Shown here: positions 35,680-45,424 of the stretch, piece by piece
Numbering within the stretch: the stretch's first letter is position 1
How the letters are laid out: the number at the start of each line of letters is the position of its first letter
Assembly: GCA_963836005.1 (NCBI GenBank)
Contig: CAWIHS010000003.1
Span: forward strand, 124,001-188,000
Length of the DNA stretch: 64,000 nt
Origin: CAWIHS01 sp963836005
Lineage (GTDB): Bacteria > Pseudomonadota > Gammaproteobacteria > GRL18
Direction: 5' to 3'
Notes under the pieces: generated by a model
The model's database searches: none
What the model was told of the DNA's origin: nothing
What the model saw: the letters and a program-made list of their open reading frames with translations, nothing else
Program-made: the position numbers and the translations under genes

Positions 35680-36138
35680 TTAGCGCCAGCAATTGACAAC
35701 ACTATCGGTATTATTTGCTAACCCCTGAACACCGGTATGGGTCAGGGTGAAGTCTCCGCATTTGTCACTCGCCATGCTGCCGGTTCTGGTTGCAGTGAGT
35801 GTGTATGAAACAGCTGTCACGGCAGAAATCGTCAGATTATAAAAAGTTGTTCCGCCATCCAGTGGAACATTGGCAGAAAAAATACCCGGAGCGCCGGTAG
35901 CACAGGTTCCAACGGTGCCGCCGCTTTCAGAACCGCAATAGGTGTTGTTTTCGGTAAAGAAGCGTTCCATTACATTGGCCAGCCCCATTAACGCGCTCTG
36001 CGCATCCGCACGTTTAGCTCGATGTACAGTTTCCTGATAGGAAGGGATCGCTATAGAAGCCAGGATTGATATGACAACCACAACAATCATTAATTCTATC
36101 AGGGTAAAACCGCTGTTTCTATTCATTCTTATATTCAT
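35680..36138 (-). CDS. pilE: Type IV pilus minor pilin PilE-like
   Basis: A prepilin with a short charged leader followed by GFTLIELMIVVVVISILA, the type III signal cut by PilD after Gly. Residues of the globular part include AKRADAQSALMGLANVMERF and a C-terminal cysteine pair (KCGDF ... VNCW), as in PilE minor pilins. At 152 residues it is typical. It is the last gene of the fimU-pilV-pilW-pilX-pilY1-pilY2-like-pilE cluster, consistent with a role in priming pilus assembly. The inner ATG four codons downstream gives a leader of six residues and may be the true start. Confidence 0.9.
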   Translation of the reverse strand: MNIRMNRNSGFTLIELMIVVVVISILASIAIPSYQETVHRAKRADAQSALMGLANVMERFFTENNTYCGSESGGTVGTCATGAPGIFSANVPLDGGTTFYNLTISAVTAVSYTLTATRTGSMASDKCGDFTLTHTGVQGLANNTDSVVNCWR

Positions 36139-36178
36139 TAAACATAACCTGTCTGGAAAGGTCTCCAGGTATTCGTAA

Positions 36179-36493
36179 TTAATTTCTTAGAACCCATATT
36201 TCATTGATAATTTTCTTTCTAATCTCTCTGTAATAACGGTAGGTAAAGCGTACTTTCATACCGACTCTGAGACGGCTGAAGTAATCATCTTTGACAAATT
36301 CTGAATGAACGAGCACATTATCGGAAACAGCATAAACCTGATCACCGATGACCAGTTCTCTGAATTCATTATCAATATCATCGATAATATTTTCTCCATG
36401 CAGCAGCTCACTCTCGGCGGCAAGTAACAATGAACAACCGAGCGCTGAAACCAATGTAAAGATACAGATAAAAAATAATTTTTTCATATTCAA
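36179..36493 (-). CDS. Small exported protein between pilY1 and pilE (PilY2-like by position)
   Basis: A signal peptide or lipoprotein-like leader (MNMKKLFFICIFTLVSALGCSLLLAAES) is followed by ~75 residues with LVIGDQVYAVSDNVLVH and VGMKVRFTYRYY, a small beta-rich fold. In Pseudomonas the gene between pilY1 and pilE is pilY2, of similar size and role in fimbrial biogenesis. The call rests on position and size rather than sequence recognition. It lies 9 bp after the pilY1 stop codon. Confidence 0.6.
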   Translation of the reverse strand: MNMKKLFFICIFTLVSALGCSLLLAAESELLHGENIIDDIDNEFRELVIGDQVYAVSDNVLVHSEFVKDDYFSRLRVGMKVRFTYRYYREIRKKIINEIWVLRN

Positions 36494-36502
36494 GTCCTGC
36501 TG

Positions 36503-39500
36503 TTAATAACCGATGCCATTAGAGGGATTAATTTCCTGCCAGGATACTCTGTCTACATCAGGTCCATCAATGTGTTCGACATCCCGGATATGAATTTCAT
36601 CACTGGTACCGGTTTTTGAACCCGGAGTATATTGTTTGTCACCCAGAAAGGAAGGATCAGTGGGTATTCCTTTGGAAAATTGCTCACCTGCTGGATTATA
36701 GGTATCTGTACCATCGGTTACCGTGTCATTGGAATCAACCGATCCATAACCAGTTTCACCATAATGATGCACATCAAACACTGGACTGGTTGGTTCACCG
36801 CCATACATGGCATCCACCGACATTAGCCACCCGGTACCTCCAGCACTACAAGCCCGATCATCAGGGATCGTGGTGTTGAAAAACAGGGTCTCATTGCGTA
36901 TTACAGGATTGGTGACCACCCTTTCTCCGCTGGTGGGTAAATCCATGTACCAGCCATGTTTGCTGTTAAATAAACTCAGAGAAGAACTTCCCAACACTCT
37001 GTAGCTATCACCGCCATCAGTTATTTCTGTTATCGTATATGATTTTAAATCGCCTCTTCTAAGTGCACTGGAACCATTATCCCAGATAGCATAGAAAGAT
37101 TGAGTAGAGGTATTCGTCACATCACCCGCAGCCATATACTGACCCGTGCCAAATGCCACCATCACATTAGGTTCATTGCCTGTAAGCCGTTTGGCGGTAT
37201 TTTTGTACACTGAAGGCCGCATCGTAATTGCCTGAGGTATGGTCTTGCCCCTGAACATCGATACCGGAGTCGTTACATCACCATAGGCTGGCCCCCAGGT
37301 GTGGCCAGTTATTCCTGCAGGTAAAATGTCAGAAACATCAAACACCCACATATTGCCTTTCAGATCACCTGCATAAATTCTGTCTGCAATCTTATCTTCA
37401 TCGATATCAATGATTGCAGGAGAAGACAGACCATTGCTCAAATTGCCGCTGCTGGCCAGATCAAACGTTTTACTGTCACCATCACCATCACCATTGGTTG
37501 AACCGGCTTTGGTATTAATTACCAGATAATCACTACCTTTGGTCCAGCCGTCCGTTAAATCGGCGTCGAGAAACAAAATAATGAGTTCTGCTTGAGCAGT
37601 TGGTTTGCGGTTAAAATCATCGGTAAAAGCTAAAGATGGGTCAGTCGGATCAGTGGCTGTATCATAATCATAGCTATTGTATCCATTACCCAACACAACC
37701 GCCCATTTCAACTTGTCGTTACTGCCATCTGTCCATTTAAACGGCACTATCAGCGGCTCACTAAAAGTATACCCCAGATTAGCATAATCTTTATTAGTGA
37801 ACTCCCATAGGACCGCTTCTGCTGGGCCTGAAGTCGTATCACCAGAGGTTGTATTAGTTTCACTGTACGCAGAATTGGTGACATCAAGAGCAAAAATACC
37901 ACGGCCGCCAGCAGCACCGCCGCCCACCAGAATAGTACGCCAGCTGCCGTTTAATTGTGCATCCACAACAGTCGGTGATAAATCGACATAGTATTTATGT
38001 CGGTAACTCTTGTCTGTCAGATAATGCAGCCCCTGCTCAAAACCAGTAGATGTTAGATAGGATGGAACATAGGCCATGATCTCTTCACCGGTATCTGCAT
38101 TAAAGCCATGCAGCATACCGTCATTAGCACCAACATAAATAATGCCCTGGCGATTGAGATTTTGTTCTTTAAAATGTTTATAAGTATTGCTGTAGTCGTA
38201 GGTTCCATCACCGTTATCAATCACTTTTGGAAAGGCGGAAGTATCTCCGGGTGACGGGGTCGGCCAGTTCATTTCAGGAGAGCCAACAAAAACAGGTGCA
38301 GCATGCACAATATCACCCAACCTTGATTTTCTGTCTCTGAATAACCCATCCTCTTCTACGGTACTGCCGCGTAAAAAATCCAGACGTGCCTGTGCATTAG
38401 TGACAGTATCAGGGCTTCTGTCCGGTTTCTTTAATAAATCATTTTGCATTTCAGGGCTTATATTGTCCCAACGGAAAGGAACTCCTGTACTGCCGGCATT
38501 ACTGCTGGCGCGATTATAAGTAAAGATAGTTCGTGGCGCCACGCTCAGATCTCGTGCGTCCAATTTGTCTGCAGCACTCCAGTTATCACTGGATGATACG
38601 TTGCCATTGGCCGAATCCAGATTATAAGCAAGCAGATCTCCAGTCCAGTCACCTGATTTAAAAATGGCCAGATACAGAGCACTATTGGCCCCCAGAGTGT
38701 TAGAGTTGAAAGCCACTGCTGCAGCACTGCTTCCTCTACCGGTTATATCTGAAAAAGCATCGTTGAGGCGATCCACAACCGATTGAGGATCTTTTGATTC
38801 CAGAAACTGACCGCGTCCATTCCAGGCAGCATGACGTAAGTCATCAATCGTTCGGTCGGTATTTCTGGTATTAGAACGTGTTGGATCTTGAGTAATATCT
38901 GGCCACCAGTTAAAAGCATCATCCCGATTAGGCGGATTAGTGCTTAGCGTTCCTTCCAGACCGAAGGCCACGGTATAGGTCACCATATGTTGAGCTTCAT
39001 TCAAATCATCAAAAGCAGAATTTGGGGGTACATCATTTATCATACCTGTTTTCAGATCACGTTCATAAAAATGCATGGCCACATCTGCCAGAGTTACGAA
39101 ATCAACATCATAGCCGTCTGCTGAATCAGCATAGGAGCGAGCATCATAATTGGTATTGTCATCCCCGTCGGCATCGGAAATACTACCGCTCAAAGTAGGA
39201 GTATCACCATTCCAGAAACCATCGGTCATTAATACCGAAAAATTCTGCTGGCAGCTGTACTGTATAGGAGAACTGTCTCCTTCGAAGTAATTTCCCACAT
39301 CTTCCAGCCGCTGGCGTAATGGCGTACCATTTGAAGCCCCTATGGCAATAATATTTGCCATCAGGTTCTCCTTGTTTATTCGAGCTACATCATAAGGATC
39401 AGGAATTGTATCGTCTTCATCTGCAGATGGATTATCGATTTTTGACAGGACATCAATGTCTGAAATATCAGTTGCCACAGCATTATGATTATGCAATGTT

Positions 39501-40174
39501 CTTAAACCGACTCTTTCTCTGGAATTCTCTACAACTTCACTGAGTGCGCGTTTGGCTACAAAAGAACGTTTGCGATAGTAAGAATACCAGTTGGCATAAT
39601 TGGTTTGATCTGCAGGTGTTAAGCAATCAGCACTACTACAATTATTGCTGGATATATCACCGCATTCACCTGTATCATAAATACCATTTGAATTGCTGTC
39701 CGTCCATTGCCAGTAATAATGACTGGAGAGATCCACTGTACAATTGTCATTGTCATACGGTTCGGTGCAACCTGTTGTTATAGTCCGGTCAACAAATTCA
39801 TTGTCATCCTCATCAACACCTTTCCAGGGCGTATAGTTAATATACGGGTTGTAGGCCATCAGGTTATAGCCGGCACAAAGCTGCAAACGTTCGTCACGAT
39901 CATCCGGTGTAAAGTCAAAGTAATAGTAACCATCGACTATCCCTTCTCCAGAACCGTCATTGACTATCGATTCCCAGTTCATACTACCGGAATCATCAGC
40001 GATGATCATGATATTGGACTGCACATTAGTCTTGGTAAAAAGCGGTTTATCTTCCAGCAGACCTGGAGCTGCAATAACAGATTGGCTAAGCAATATAAAA
40101 AATCCATTTACCAGGATAAATGGCAGTTTATTGTTCGGATCGACCATCCAAAAGCTGTTCATCCGTGTCTTCAT
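36503..40174 (-). CDS. pilY1: Type IV pilus tip/adhesin protein PilY1
   Basis: 1223 residues with a signal peptide region and an N-terminal von Willebrand A-like part carrying a MIDAS-type DDSGS (SNIMIIADDSGSMNWES). The C-terminal half is a PilY1 beta-propeller: YVGANDGMLHGFNADTGEEI, AYVPSYL and a calcium-binding-like loop DIDEDKIADRIYAGD. PilY1 sits at the pilus tip with minor pilins and affects extension, adhesion and surface sensing. The N-terminal region is rich in Asp/Asn/Cys (CTVDLSSHYYWQW, DTGECGDISSNNCSSADC), implying disulfides and metal sites. Confidence 0.95.
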   Translation of the reverse strand: MKTRMNSFWMVDPNNKLPFILVNGFFILLSQSVIAAPGLLEDKPLFTKTNVQSNIMIIADDSGSMNWESIVNDGSGEGIVDGYYYFDFTPDDRDERLQLCAGYNLMAYNPYINYTPWKGVDEDDNEFVDRTITTGCTEPYDNDNCTVDLSSHYYWQWTDSNSNGIYDTGECGDISSNNCSSADCLTPADQTNYANWYSYYRKRSFVAKRALSEVVENSRERVGLRTLHNHNAVATDISDIDVLSKIDNPSADEDDTIPDPYDVARINKENLMANIIAIGASNGTPLRQRLEDVGNYFEGDSSPIQYSCQQNFSVLMTDGFWNGDTPTLSGSISDADGDDNTNYDARSYADSADGYDVDFVTLADVAMHFYERDLKTGMINDVPPNSAFDDLNEAQHMVTYTVAFGLEGTLSTNPPNRDDAFNWWPDITQDPTRSNTRNTDRTIDDLRHAAWNGRGQFLESKDPQSVVDRLNDAFSDITGRGSSAAAVAFNSNTLGANSALYLAIFKSGDWTGDLLAYNLDSANGNVSSSDNWSAADKLDARDLSVAPRTIFTYNRASSNAGSTGVPFRWDNISPEMQNDLLKKPDRSPDTVTNAQARLDFLRGSTVEEDGLFRDRKSRLGDIVHAAPVFVGSPEMNWPTPSPGDTSAFPKVIDNGDGTYDYSNTYKHFKEQNLNRQGIIYVGANDGMLHGFNADTGEEIMAYVPSYLTSTGFEQGLHYLTDKSYRHKYYVDLSPTVVDAQLNGSWRTILVGGGAAGGRGIFALDVTNSAYSETNTTSGDTTSGPAEAVLWEFTNKDYANLGYTFSEPLIVPFKWTDGSNDKLKWAVVLGNGYNSYDYDTATDPTDPSLAFTDDFNRKPTAQAELIILFLDADLTDGWTKGSDYLVINTKAGSTNGDGDGDSKTFDLASSGNLSNGLSSPAIIDIDEDKIADRIYAGDLKGNMWVFDVSDILPAGITGHTWGPAYGDVTTPVSMFRGKTIPQAITMRPSVYKNTAKRLTGNEPNVMVAFGTGQYMAAGDVTNTSTQSFYAIWDNGSSALRRGDLKSYTITEITDGGDSYRVLGSSSLSLFNSKHGWYMDLPTSGERVVTNPVIRNETLFFNTTIPDDRACSAGGTGWLMSVDAMYGGEPTSPVFDVHHYGETGYGSVDSNDTVTDGTDTYNPAGEQFSKGIPTDPSFLGDKQYTPGSKTGTSDEIHIRDVEHIDGPDVDRVSWQEINPSNGIGY

Positions 40175-40303
40175 TCTGATAACCTCTGTAATTATACTTT
40201 TTATATCTTGAGTACTTTTAGCAGCGAACGATCTACATGAGTGATCATCTCATCAGTCTGCTATCTTATAATTCTATAGTGTCATACTGTGAAAAGCATA
40301 CGC

Positions 40304-40876
40304 CTAGAAACGCATCCCGTAATTACTTTCCAGTATCACCTGTGCATTGTCTGTTCCTCCGCTGCCCCTGGCATAAATTTTAAAATAATCAATTTCTGCA
40401 CCAGCCTTGTTAGCACCGTAACTGCCAAAATTAATACCTCCGGGAGGTACTACATGCTGAGAATGCTGAATAATATAACGAGGCGCACTGGCAACACCCG
40501 GAACAGCATTTGCCTCAATACTCTTGCTATTATCAGTCCAGGTTGATGGAGAGGTAATAATAGCTTTTATATCAGGAGTGTTTGTCGTTGGGTTAAAGGC
40601 AGAGTAATACCCATTAACTCTGCCGGCACCATTGCTGCCGCCATAAAAATTAGCCGTATTTATCATATTTCTGATCGCTGTTTCCGCTTCCCTGAGCGCG
40701 CTTTCTGCAGCCTGAAAAGCCAGATCCCGATTACGCATATTGCCTGCCATTTTTTCTTCCATGGTAGTGGTACGAATCGAAGTAACGCCCAGTAAAGTTA
40801 ACAACAGAAGGATAATCAAACTTACAATCAGTACTGCACCCGATTGATGAGAAAAATGAGGGGTTAATTTTTTCAT
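40304..40876 (-). CDS. pilX: Minor pilin PilX-like
   Basis: Starts with SGAVLIVSLIILLLLTLLGV, the PilX/PulK-type N-terminus that lacks the usual FTLIE but keeps the hydrophobic helix, then TTTMEEKMAGNMRNRDLAFQAAESALREAE, which is typical of PilX. 190 residues. It lies between pilW and pilY1 in the conserved order and should help form the pilus tip initiation complex. Confidence 0.88.
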   Translation of the reverse strand: MKKLTPHFSHQSGAVLIVSLIILLLLTLLGVTSIRTTTMEEKMAGNMRNRDLAFQAAESALREAETAIRNMINTANFYGGSNGAGRVNGYYSAFNPTTNTPDIKAIITSPSTWTDNSKSIEANAVPGVASAPRYIIQHSQHVVPPGGINFGSYGANKAGAEIDYFKIYARGSGGTDNAQVILESNYGMRF

Positions 40877-40968
40877 AGTCTTTACTAAACCTGTTTGCTA
40901 TTTTTTATTCTCAGTAAACTGGACACGACGCAGCAATATCTTTCAGGATTTACTGACATTTTATGCAC

Positions 40969-42012
40969 TTAAAACTGTCTGTTTCGGATGGAAAAAGTCG
41001 AGCTAAACTGGCGCCTGATCCTATGGTCTGTAACATTAGAACCGTTATAAGTTACCGTATTTGCAGCCAGTGAAATATTGTCATCCTTACTGCGTGAACG
41101 TATCTGAATTCTGACACTAACAACATCGAGCATATCAGTGACATTATTTGCGGTTAGATATTGATCTGCGACGCGATCATTACCAGTCGTATCTTCACCG
41201 TACAACACCTGAAAATCGTCTATATCAGTGATCAATTCTTCGGTGCGGTTACGAGCATGGTCGCGGCGATAAAGAGATGGAGTGCCATTGCCATTTAAAG
41301 CCACATAATAGGTGACAGATTCCATGGTAAAAACTTCTGCATCTGACCGATAAGCTTTGCTCAGGTGATTATTCAAGTTATGAGAGTTTCTGTGTAAAAG
41401 AACCTTTCCATTTCCCGTAGTATTTATGCCTGATGTCCTCAGGATATCAGCGCTCTGACAATCAGAAATAATAAATACCCTGTCGGTGCTTAATTCACAG
41501 CTATTTGAAAGTGGAATTTTTATTCCTGCCTGGGTAGCATTCATATCTGTTACTAAATGTCCATTGCAGCTGCCAGCATATTGCATCGTTAAAATGTCTG
41601 TTCCAGTAATTACAGTATCGGAGCCCACAGTGGTTCCTGAGACTACATTATTTAACCCTGTTACTGCACCATTCGCGGCATTGTACATGCCCGTAAATAC
41701 TCCATCATTATCATTGTACAAGCTGGCATCCAGAGCCTGCGTACCCGCCGTTTTAGCAGCAATCTGTGTCGGAATATTACTTCTTGAACGACATCCCTGA
41801 TAGTCAGCCTTACGGATATCTTTTCCCAGAAAAGTCATGGAAAATCGCCCATTTTCCTGCAGGCGTGACACTGATTCCATGGTACGATAGGTCTGTTTGT
41901 TGGAAAGAAATATTTGTATCAGGCCTCCCATTAGGATCAACCCGACAGTCATGGCAACAAGAATTTCTACCAGGGTCAAACCGGTTTGTTTTGGAGGAAG
42001 TATTTTTCTCAT
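40969..42012 (-). CDS. pilW: Minor pilin PilW-like
   Basis: Prepilin leader ending QTGLTLVEILVAMTVGLILMGG, then QENGRFSMTFLGKDIRKADYQGC, characteristic of PilW. 347 residues. The start overlaps the pilV stop by four bases (ATGA), indicating translational coupling. A cysteine pair is likely (GCRS; CNGH/CELS/CQSA). Confidence 0.9.
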   Translation of the reverse strand: MRKILPPKQTGLTLVEILVAMTVGLILMGGLIQIFLSNKQTYRTMESVSRLQENGRFSMTFLGKDIRKADYQGCRSRSNIPTQIAAKTAGTQALDASLYNDNDGVFTGMYNAANGAVTGLNNVVSGTTVGSDTVITGTDILTMQYAGSCNGHLVTDMNATQAGIKIPLSNSCELSTDRVFIISDCQSADILRTSGINTTGNGKVLLHRNSHNLNNHLSKAYRSDAEVFTMESVTYYVALNGNGTPSLYRRDHARNRTEELITDIDDFQVLYGEDTTGNDRVADQYLTANNVTDMLDVVSVRIQIRSRSKDDNISLAANTVTYNGSNVTDHRIRRQFSSTFSIRNRQF

Positions 42013-42509
42013 GGTCTAAAACTCGTGGTAAAGGTTTTTGTAGTGGTACCACTACTATCTAAATCAGCCAGATCATCTTCCCAGGTCATTGTTACCGTAA
42101 AAATATCTCCATTGCGTGATATCACGCCAGCTCCGGAAGGCAGGGTATCAATAACACTTTTCGACCAATGGTTGAGATCAGCTGTAGCCATTTCCGAAGC
42201 ATTACAGTTACTTGATGTACAGGCTGCGGCAGCACTACTGGTAACTGAACTGGGTGTTGTATAGCTATCAAAAGTAGAGCTGTTATACACAAGGTTGAAA
42301 TTGGTCCGCAGAATGTCTGCATAATCATACGCAAGCAGTGTTGCCTGTGTTCTCAGATAAGCACTGTGATTATTTTTCATCCCCACCACCTGCATACCTG
42401 CCACACCCAGCAGGCCAATGGACAGGACAACCAGAGAAATCAATATTTCAATCAGGGTAAAACCTGAATTCGATGTAGTTTTCATTTGTCCAAATACTCT
42501 ATTAGTCAT
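42009..42509 (-). CDS. pilV: Minor pilin PilV-like
   Basis: Leader SGFTLIEILISLVVLSIGLLGVAGMQ is the hallmark of PilV proteins, with KNNHSAYLRTQATLLAYDYADILR following. 166 residues. First of the coupled pilV-pilW pair. Confidence 0.92.
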   Translation of the reverse strand: MTNRVFGQMKTTSNSGFTLIEILISLVVLSIGLLGVAGMQVVGMKNNHSAYLRTQATLLAYDYADILRTNFNLVYNSSTFDSYTTPSSVTSSAAAACTSSNCNASEMATADLNHWSKSVIDTLPSGAGVISRNGDIFTVTMTWEDDLADLDSSGTTTKTFTTSFRP

Positions 42510-42658
42510 ATAAAGGTTTTCTTTTTTAATATTAAAACATCCGAGATATCGGTCTGTGCAGTTCTGATAGTCGTTTCAGCTCAGCACTACAAGGTCTACG
42601 TCAGGAACCTGTTTAACCGTTTTGGTGTAGATATAGCCTTGGAAAAATCTCACCAGAC

Positions 42659-42740
42659 GAATAAATTCGCCCCCGCAATTTGACACATCATCAACTTCCC
42701 TGTTGCTTTATATTCCATTATTGCAGGGGCGAATTTATTC
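42659..42740. repeat. Long inverted repeat (GAATAAATTCGCCC type) between fimU and pilV
   Basis: CGAATAAATTCGCCC...CGCAAT on the left pairs with ATTGC...GGGCGAATTTATTCG on the right across ~40 bases. In RNA it would form a ~20-bp stem. It separates fimU from pilV and could attenuate or stabilise the operon message. A partial copy (GGGCGAATAAAATC) lies near 43500. Nothing else is seen in 42510-42753. Confidence 0.7.
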
Positions 42741-42753
42741 GCCCGAACCGATG

Positions 42754-43311
42754 CTAAGGACAGGCCGCTTCAGTGACCTCAGGCCTCCCGGTTGAATTAA
42801 TGTTAATAGTTTTCTGATTATTACCCGTACAATGAGCCGGCGTAACAGTCAAACTGAAAACATTATTAAAGGCACCCTGTTTGCGCCCATCCGCACCATA
42901 GGTTATCGATGCGACAGCAGTGCTGAACACCGTACCACCTGTTAAAATCCCCTGAACTTTTAAAATACAGTCATCAGCTGCACTTTCACAATCTGTATTA
43001 CCCGGGGTAACATTGTGTGCGCCATTAGCATTAAGGTCGTTAAAAACGATCCAGCCATTTTTCCAGTTGGTTGAGTTGCTGCAGGCAGTACCATTACTGC
43101 TGGTACAGACAGTCACCGTAGAACCGCGTTTTATCGCTTCCATTCTGGCCAGATTATGCGCAGACAGCACTTCATTGACCTGAGTAATCGCTTTGTTATT
43201 CTCAATAAATGTTCTGAAACTCGGTACAGCAACCGTCAATAATATGGCAGCAATAGCAAGAGTTATCATTAACTCTATGAGAGTGAACCCGTTAATTTTT
43301 TTCATAGTCAA
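42754..43311 (-). CDS. fimU: Minor pilin FimU/GspH-like
   Basis: Leader NGFTLIELMITLAIAAILLTVAVPSF, then NKAITQVNEVLSAHNLARMEAIKRGSTVTVCTS, typical of FimU/FimT (GspH family). 185 residues with several cysteines. First gene of the minor pilin cluster. The upstream 341-bp gap holds a copy of the ~85-bp repeat also found upstream of psd and no gene. Confidence 0.9.
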   Translation of the reverse strand: MTMKKINGFTLIELMITLAIAAILLTVAVPSFRTFIENNKAITQVNEVLSAHNLARMEAIKRGSTVTVCTSSNGTACSNSTNWKNGWIVFNDLNANGAHNVTPGNTDCESAADDCILKVQGILTGGTVFSTAVASITYGADGRKQGAFNNVFSLTVTPAHCTGNNQKTININSTGRPEVTEAACP

Positions 43312-43560
43312 GTTATAACCTCTTTATTGCAAAGATACATCATCATAAAGATAAAAGTTATTTTCTGACCGATAAATGGTCATAAAAGATTTAAAAATGT
43401 GATCTAAGCTGCAAAATTAGGGCTTATATAGGGAAGGACGAAAACGGTTTTTAAGCAAGTTAAATATCACCCGCCGAGTGACCAGTAAACTTCATGAATG
43501 GGCGAATAAAATCAGAGACAGGACAAAAATGGTCTATGAAAGAGAATTGAATAATCGAGT

Positions 43561-43645
43561 AATAGGTTAATTTTTATTCTAACGACTCAGCGGATCTATA
43601 AGATTGTGCTTGCTGTCAGTGCAATGTTGCAGATCCGCTAAGTAC
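43561..43645. repeat. ~85-bp dispersed repeat, copy near the PCuAC gene
   Basis: AATAGGTTAA, GTGCTTGCT, CAGT-CAAT-TTGCAGAT and a final GTA recur at 61829-61915 with good conservation. Within it AGCGGATCT pairs with AGATCCGCT. It resembles the ends of the type B elements (CTCAGC). Confidence 0.6.
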
Positions 43646-43652
43646 TTATAAT

Positions 43653-44147
43653 TTAATGTTGCATTCCGCCCTGCATGCCTTTCATCATGATTTTACGTAC
43701 CGGAACTTCAACCGCAGTGTTGCTGCCATCTTCAAATTCAAGTGTCAGTATAACCTTTTGATCAATTTTTAAATCATCATGCAAATCTATCAGCATAATA
43801 TGCAGTCCGCCCGGTTGCAGGGTCGTAGTTCCCTGGGCAGGAATATCTATTTTCTCGATACGCCGCATTTTCATCATATCGCCTTCGCGGATATGAGTAT
43901 GCAGTTCAACAACTTTTGAAACCGAACTGCTGGCATTGACAAGCGCATGGTCTGCATCTGAGGTATTTTGCAGCGACATAAAGACAGCGCTATTGGGTTG
44001 TCCCGGAGGCACAGCTCGTGCATAGGCATTATTGATGACAATCACTTCGCTGGCAGATGTCGTGACAGTTTTTGCCGCAGACTCAGCAAAGGCCTGAACA
44101 GAAGTTAGCAATAAAGCAAGCAACAGAAATTGTTTAAGATTTTTCAT
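43653..44147 (-). CDS. Periplasmic copper chaperone PCu(A)C
   Basis: Start chosen at 44147, five bases after GGAGGT; the frame extends six codons upstream. The signal peptide MKNLKQFLLLALLLTSVQAFA is followed by the PCuAC fold with the copper site: His in VVELHTHIREGDMMKM, Met in MKMRRI, and the distal LQPGGLHIMLIDL (the HxnMx(~21)HxM pattern). It delivers Cu(I) to the CuA or CuB centre of cytochrome c oxidase together with SCO1, which is encoded immediately upstream. The tail is His/Met-rich (MMKGMQGGMQH). Confidence 0.93.
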   Translation of the reverse strand: MKNLKQFLLLALLLTSVQAFAESAAKTVTTSASEVIVINNAYARAVPPGQPNSAVFMSLQNTSDADHALVNASSSVSKVVELHTHIREGDMMKMRRIEKIDIPAQGTTTLQPGGLHIMLIDLHDDLKIDQKVILTLEFEDGSNTAVEVPVRKIMMKGMQGGMQH

Positions 44148-44165
44148 AATACCTCCCGGATACAT

Positions 44166-44756
44166 TTAATAATATTTTCTCACAGTTTTCAGAATAGCTT
44201 CGGGTGTTGAACCATGCGGCAGCCGCTCCACCAGTTTTCCCGTCGTATCAATAACATAAGTTTCGGAGGTATGGTCTACAACATAGCTGGTAGCAGATTC
44301 CTGGGCAACTTTCTGATAGGCTGCACCATACCGATTTGCCAGCTCTTTGATTTGTTCCGCCGTGCCGGTAATGCCTGAAATATTTTCATGAAAGTATTTA
44401 CAATAACTGTCCAGTCTTTCCAGTGTGTCTCGTTGCGGATCTACGCTGACAAAGATCCCCTGAACCTTAGCACGCTCTGTCTGATCCATTTGCGAGAGTG
44501 CGCCGGCCATCATTGACAAGTTTGTTGGACAGATATCCGGGCACCAGGTATAACCAAAGTAGAGTAAGACTATCTGGCCGCGAAAATCTTTCAGGGACAC
44601 CTCACCATGCTTTGACTGCAGGGTAAAATCTCCCCCAGCGGGGGGATTATCTGCGCTCAAAATTGCGTGATGACCGGCCGGCTGCCAGAACAGCACAACC
44701 CATATCAGCGCTGCTATAAGAACAGTAATAATAAAAGCTAATAGTTTTTGCATCAT
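44166..44756 (-). CDS. SCO1/SenC-type copper-binding thioredoxin-fold protein
   Basis: An N-terminal membrane anchor (LLAFIITVLIAALIWVVLF) leads to a thioredoxin fold with the copper/thiol motif CPDICPTN and the downstream His in VDHTSETYVID, which are the three Cu ligands of SCO proteins. 196 residues. It assembles the CuA site of cytochrome oxidase. The upstream gene stops at the base before its ATG, and the PCuAC gene follows by ~18 bp, so the three form one operon. Confidence 0.95.
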   Translation of the reverse strand: MMQKLLAFIITVLIAALIWVVLFWQPAGHHAILSADNPPAGGDFTLQSKHGEVSLKDFRGQIVLLYFGYTWCPDICPTNLSMMAGALSQMDQTERAKVQGIFVSVDPQRDTLERLDSYCKYFHENISGITGTAEQIKELANRYGAAYQKVAQESATSYVVDHTSETYVIDTTGKLVERLPHGSTPEAILKTVRKYY

Positions 44757-45239
44757 TTATTTATGTGTGACAAAGAGAAAGGGAACAACCATGACTCCTT
44801 CATCTGTCTGTACGAAGACCTGTGCTTTCCATTCCATATGGTTACGTATGCAAACCGGCAGCATACCTGAACCCTGATACGAACGGTGTGCTTCATCCCT
44901 GGATACACTGTTTAACAGCACGCTATTGGGGCCCATATTCATAGTCGTACCCTGAAAATCAACATTGACAGCTCTGGCATCGATAGCTTTTAAATCAACT
45001 TTCAGGGTTAATTTAGTGACCAGAGGGATAGGCCGGGGTTCAATGGAAAAACTGATTACACCGCCGTCCGGTATTCTGACAATGCAGGCGTTTTTCTGCA
45101 GATCACAGGCAGGATCAGGTTCAGCCTGAAAAATAATATCCCGGGTTTCAGATAACTGTATTTTGTAATAAGCAGCTGCGAGCAGTAACAATATCAATAT
45201 TACCGACGCGGACATCATAAGGAGGGTTTTCTTATCCAT
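44757..45239 (-). CDS. Membrane-anchored periplasmic protein co-transcribed with SCO1 and PCuAC
   Basis: A single N-terminal transmembrane segment (LLMMSASVILILLLLAAAYY) is followed by ~130 periplasmic residues including a Cys pair (DPACDLQKNACIV), a segment with TTMNMGPNSV, and the end MLPVCIRNHMEWKAQVFV. The stop codon touches the SCO1 start (TAA then ATG). Cysteines, methionines and context suggest a role in copper handling or oxidase assembly, but no named family is recognised. Confidence 0.7.
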   Translation of the reverse strand: MDKKTLLMMSASVILILLLLAAAYYKIQLSETRDIIFQAEPDPACDLQKNACIVRIPDGGVISFSIEPRPIPLVTKLTLKVDLKAIDARAVNVDFQGTTMNMGPNSVLLNSVSRDEAHRSYQGSGMLPVCIRNHMEWKAQVFVQTDEGVMVVPFLFVTHK

Positions 45240-45424
45240 AGCAGAATTTTATGCTAAAAAGAAAAAACATCATCTATCCCACAATAGATGTGTGAAATGA
45301 CATGCTATCCAGGACAAGGTAAATAAAAAGCCCCGCAACAATGGCTGGATATCAGCATACATTGAACAGCACTACACAAACCCTGGAAACAAGTCATTGA
45401 TATTGAGTTATTGGATGTTTGCGC

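Noticed and set aside
36616..40240. Several long frames opposite pilY1 and pilX
   Set aside because: Shadows of strongly supported pilus genes.
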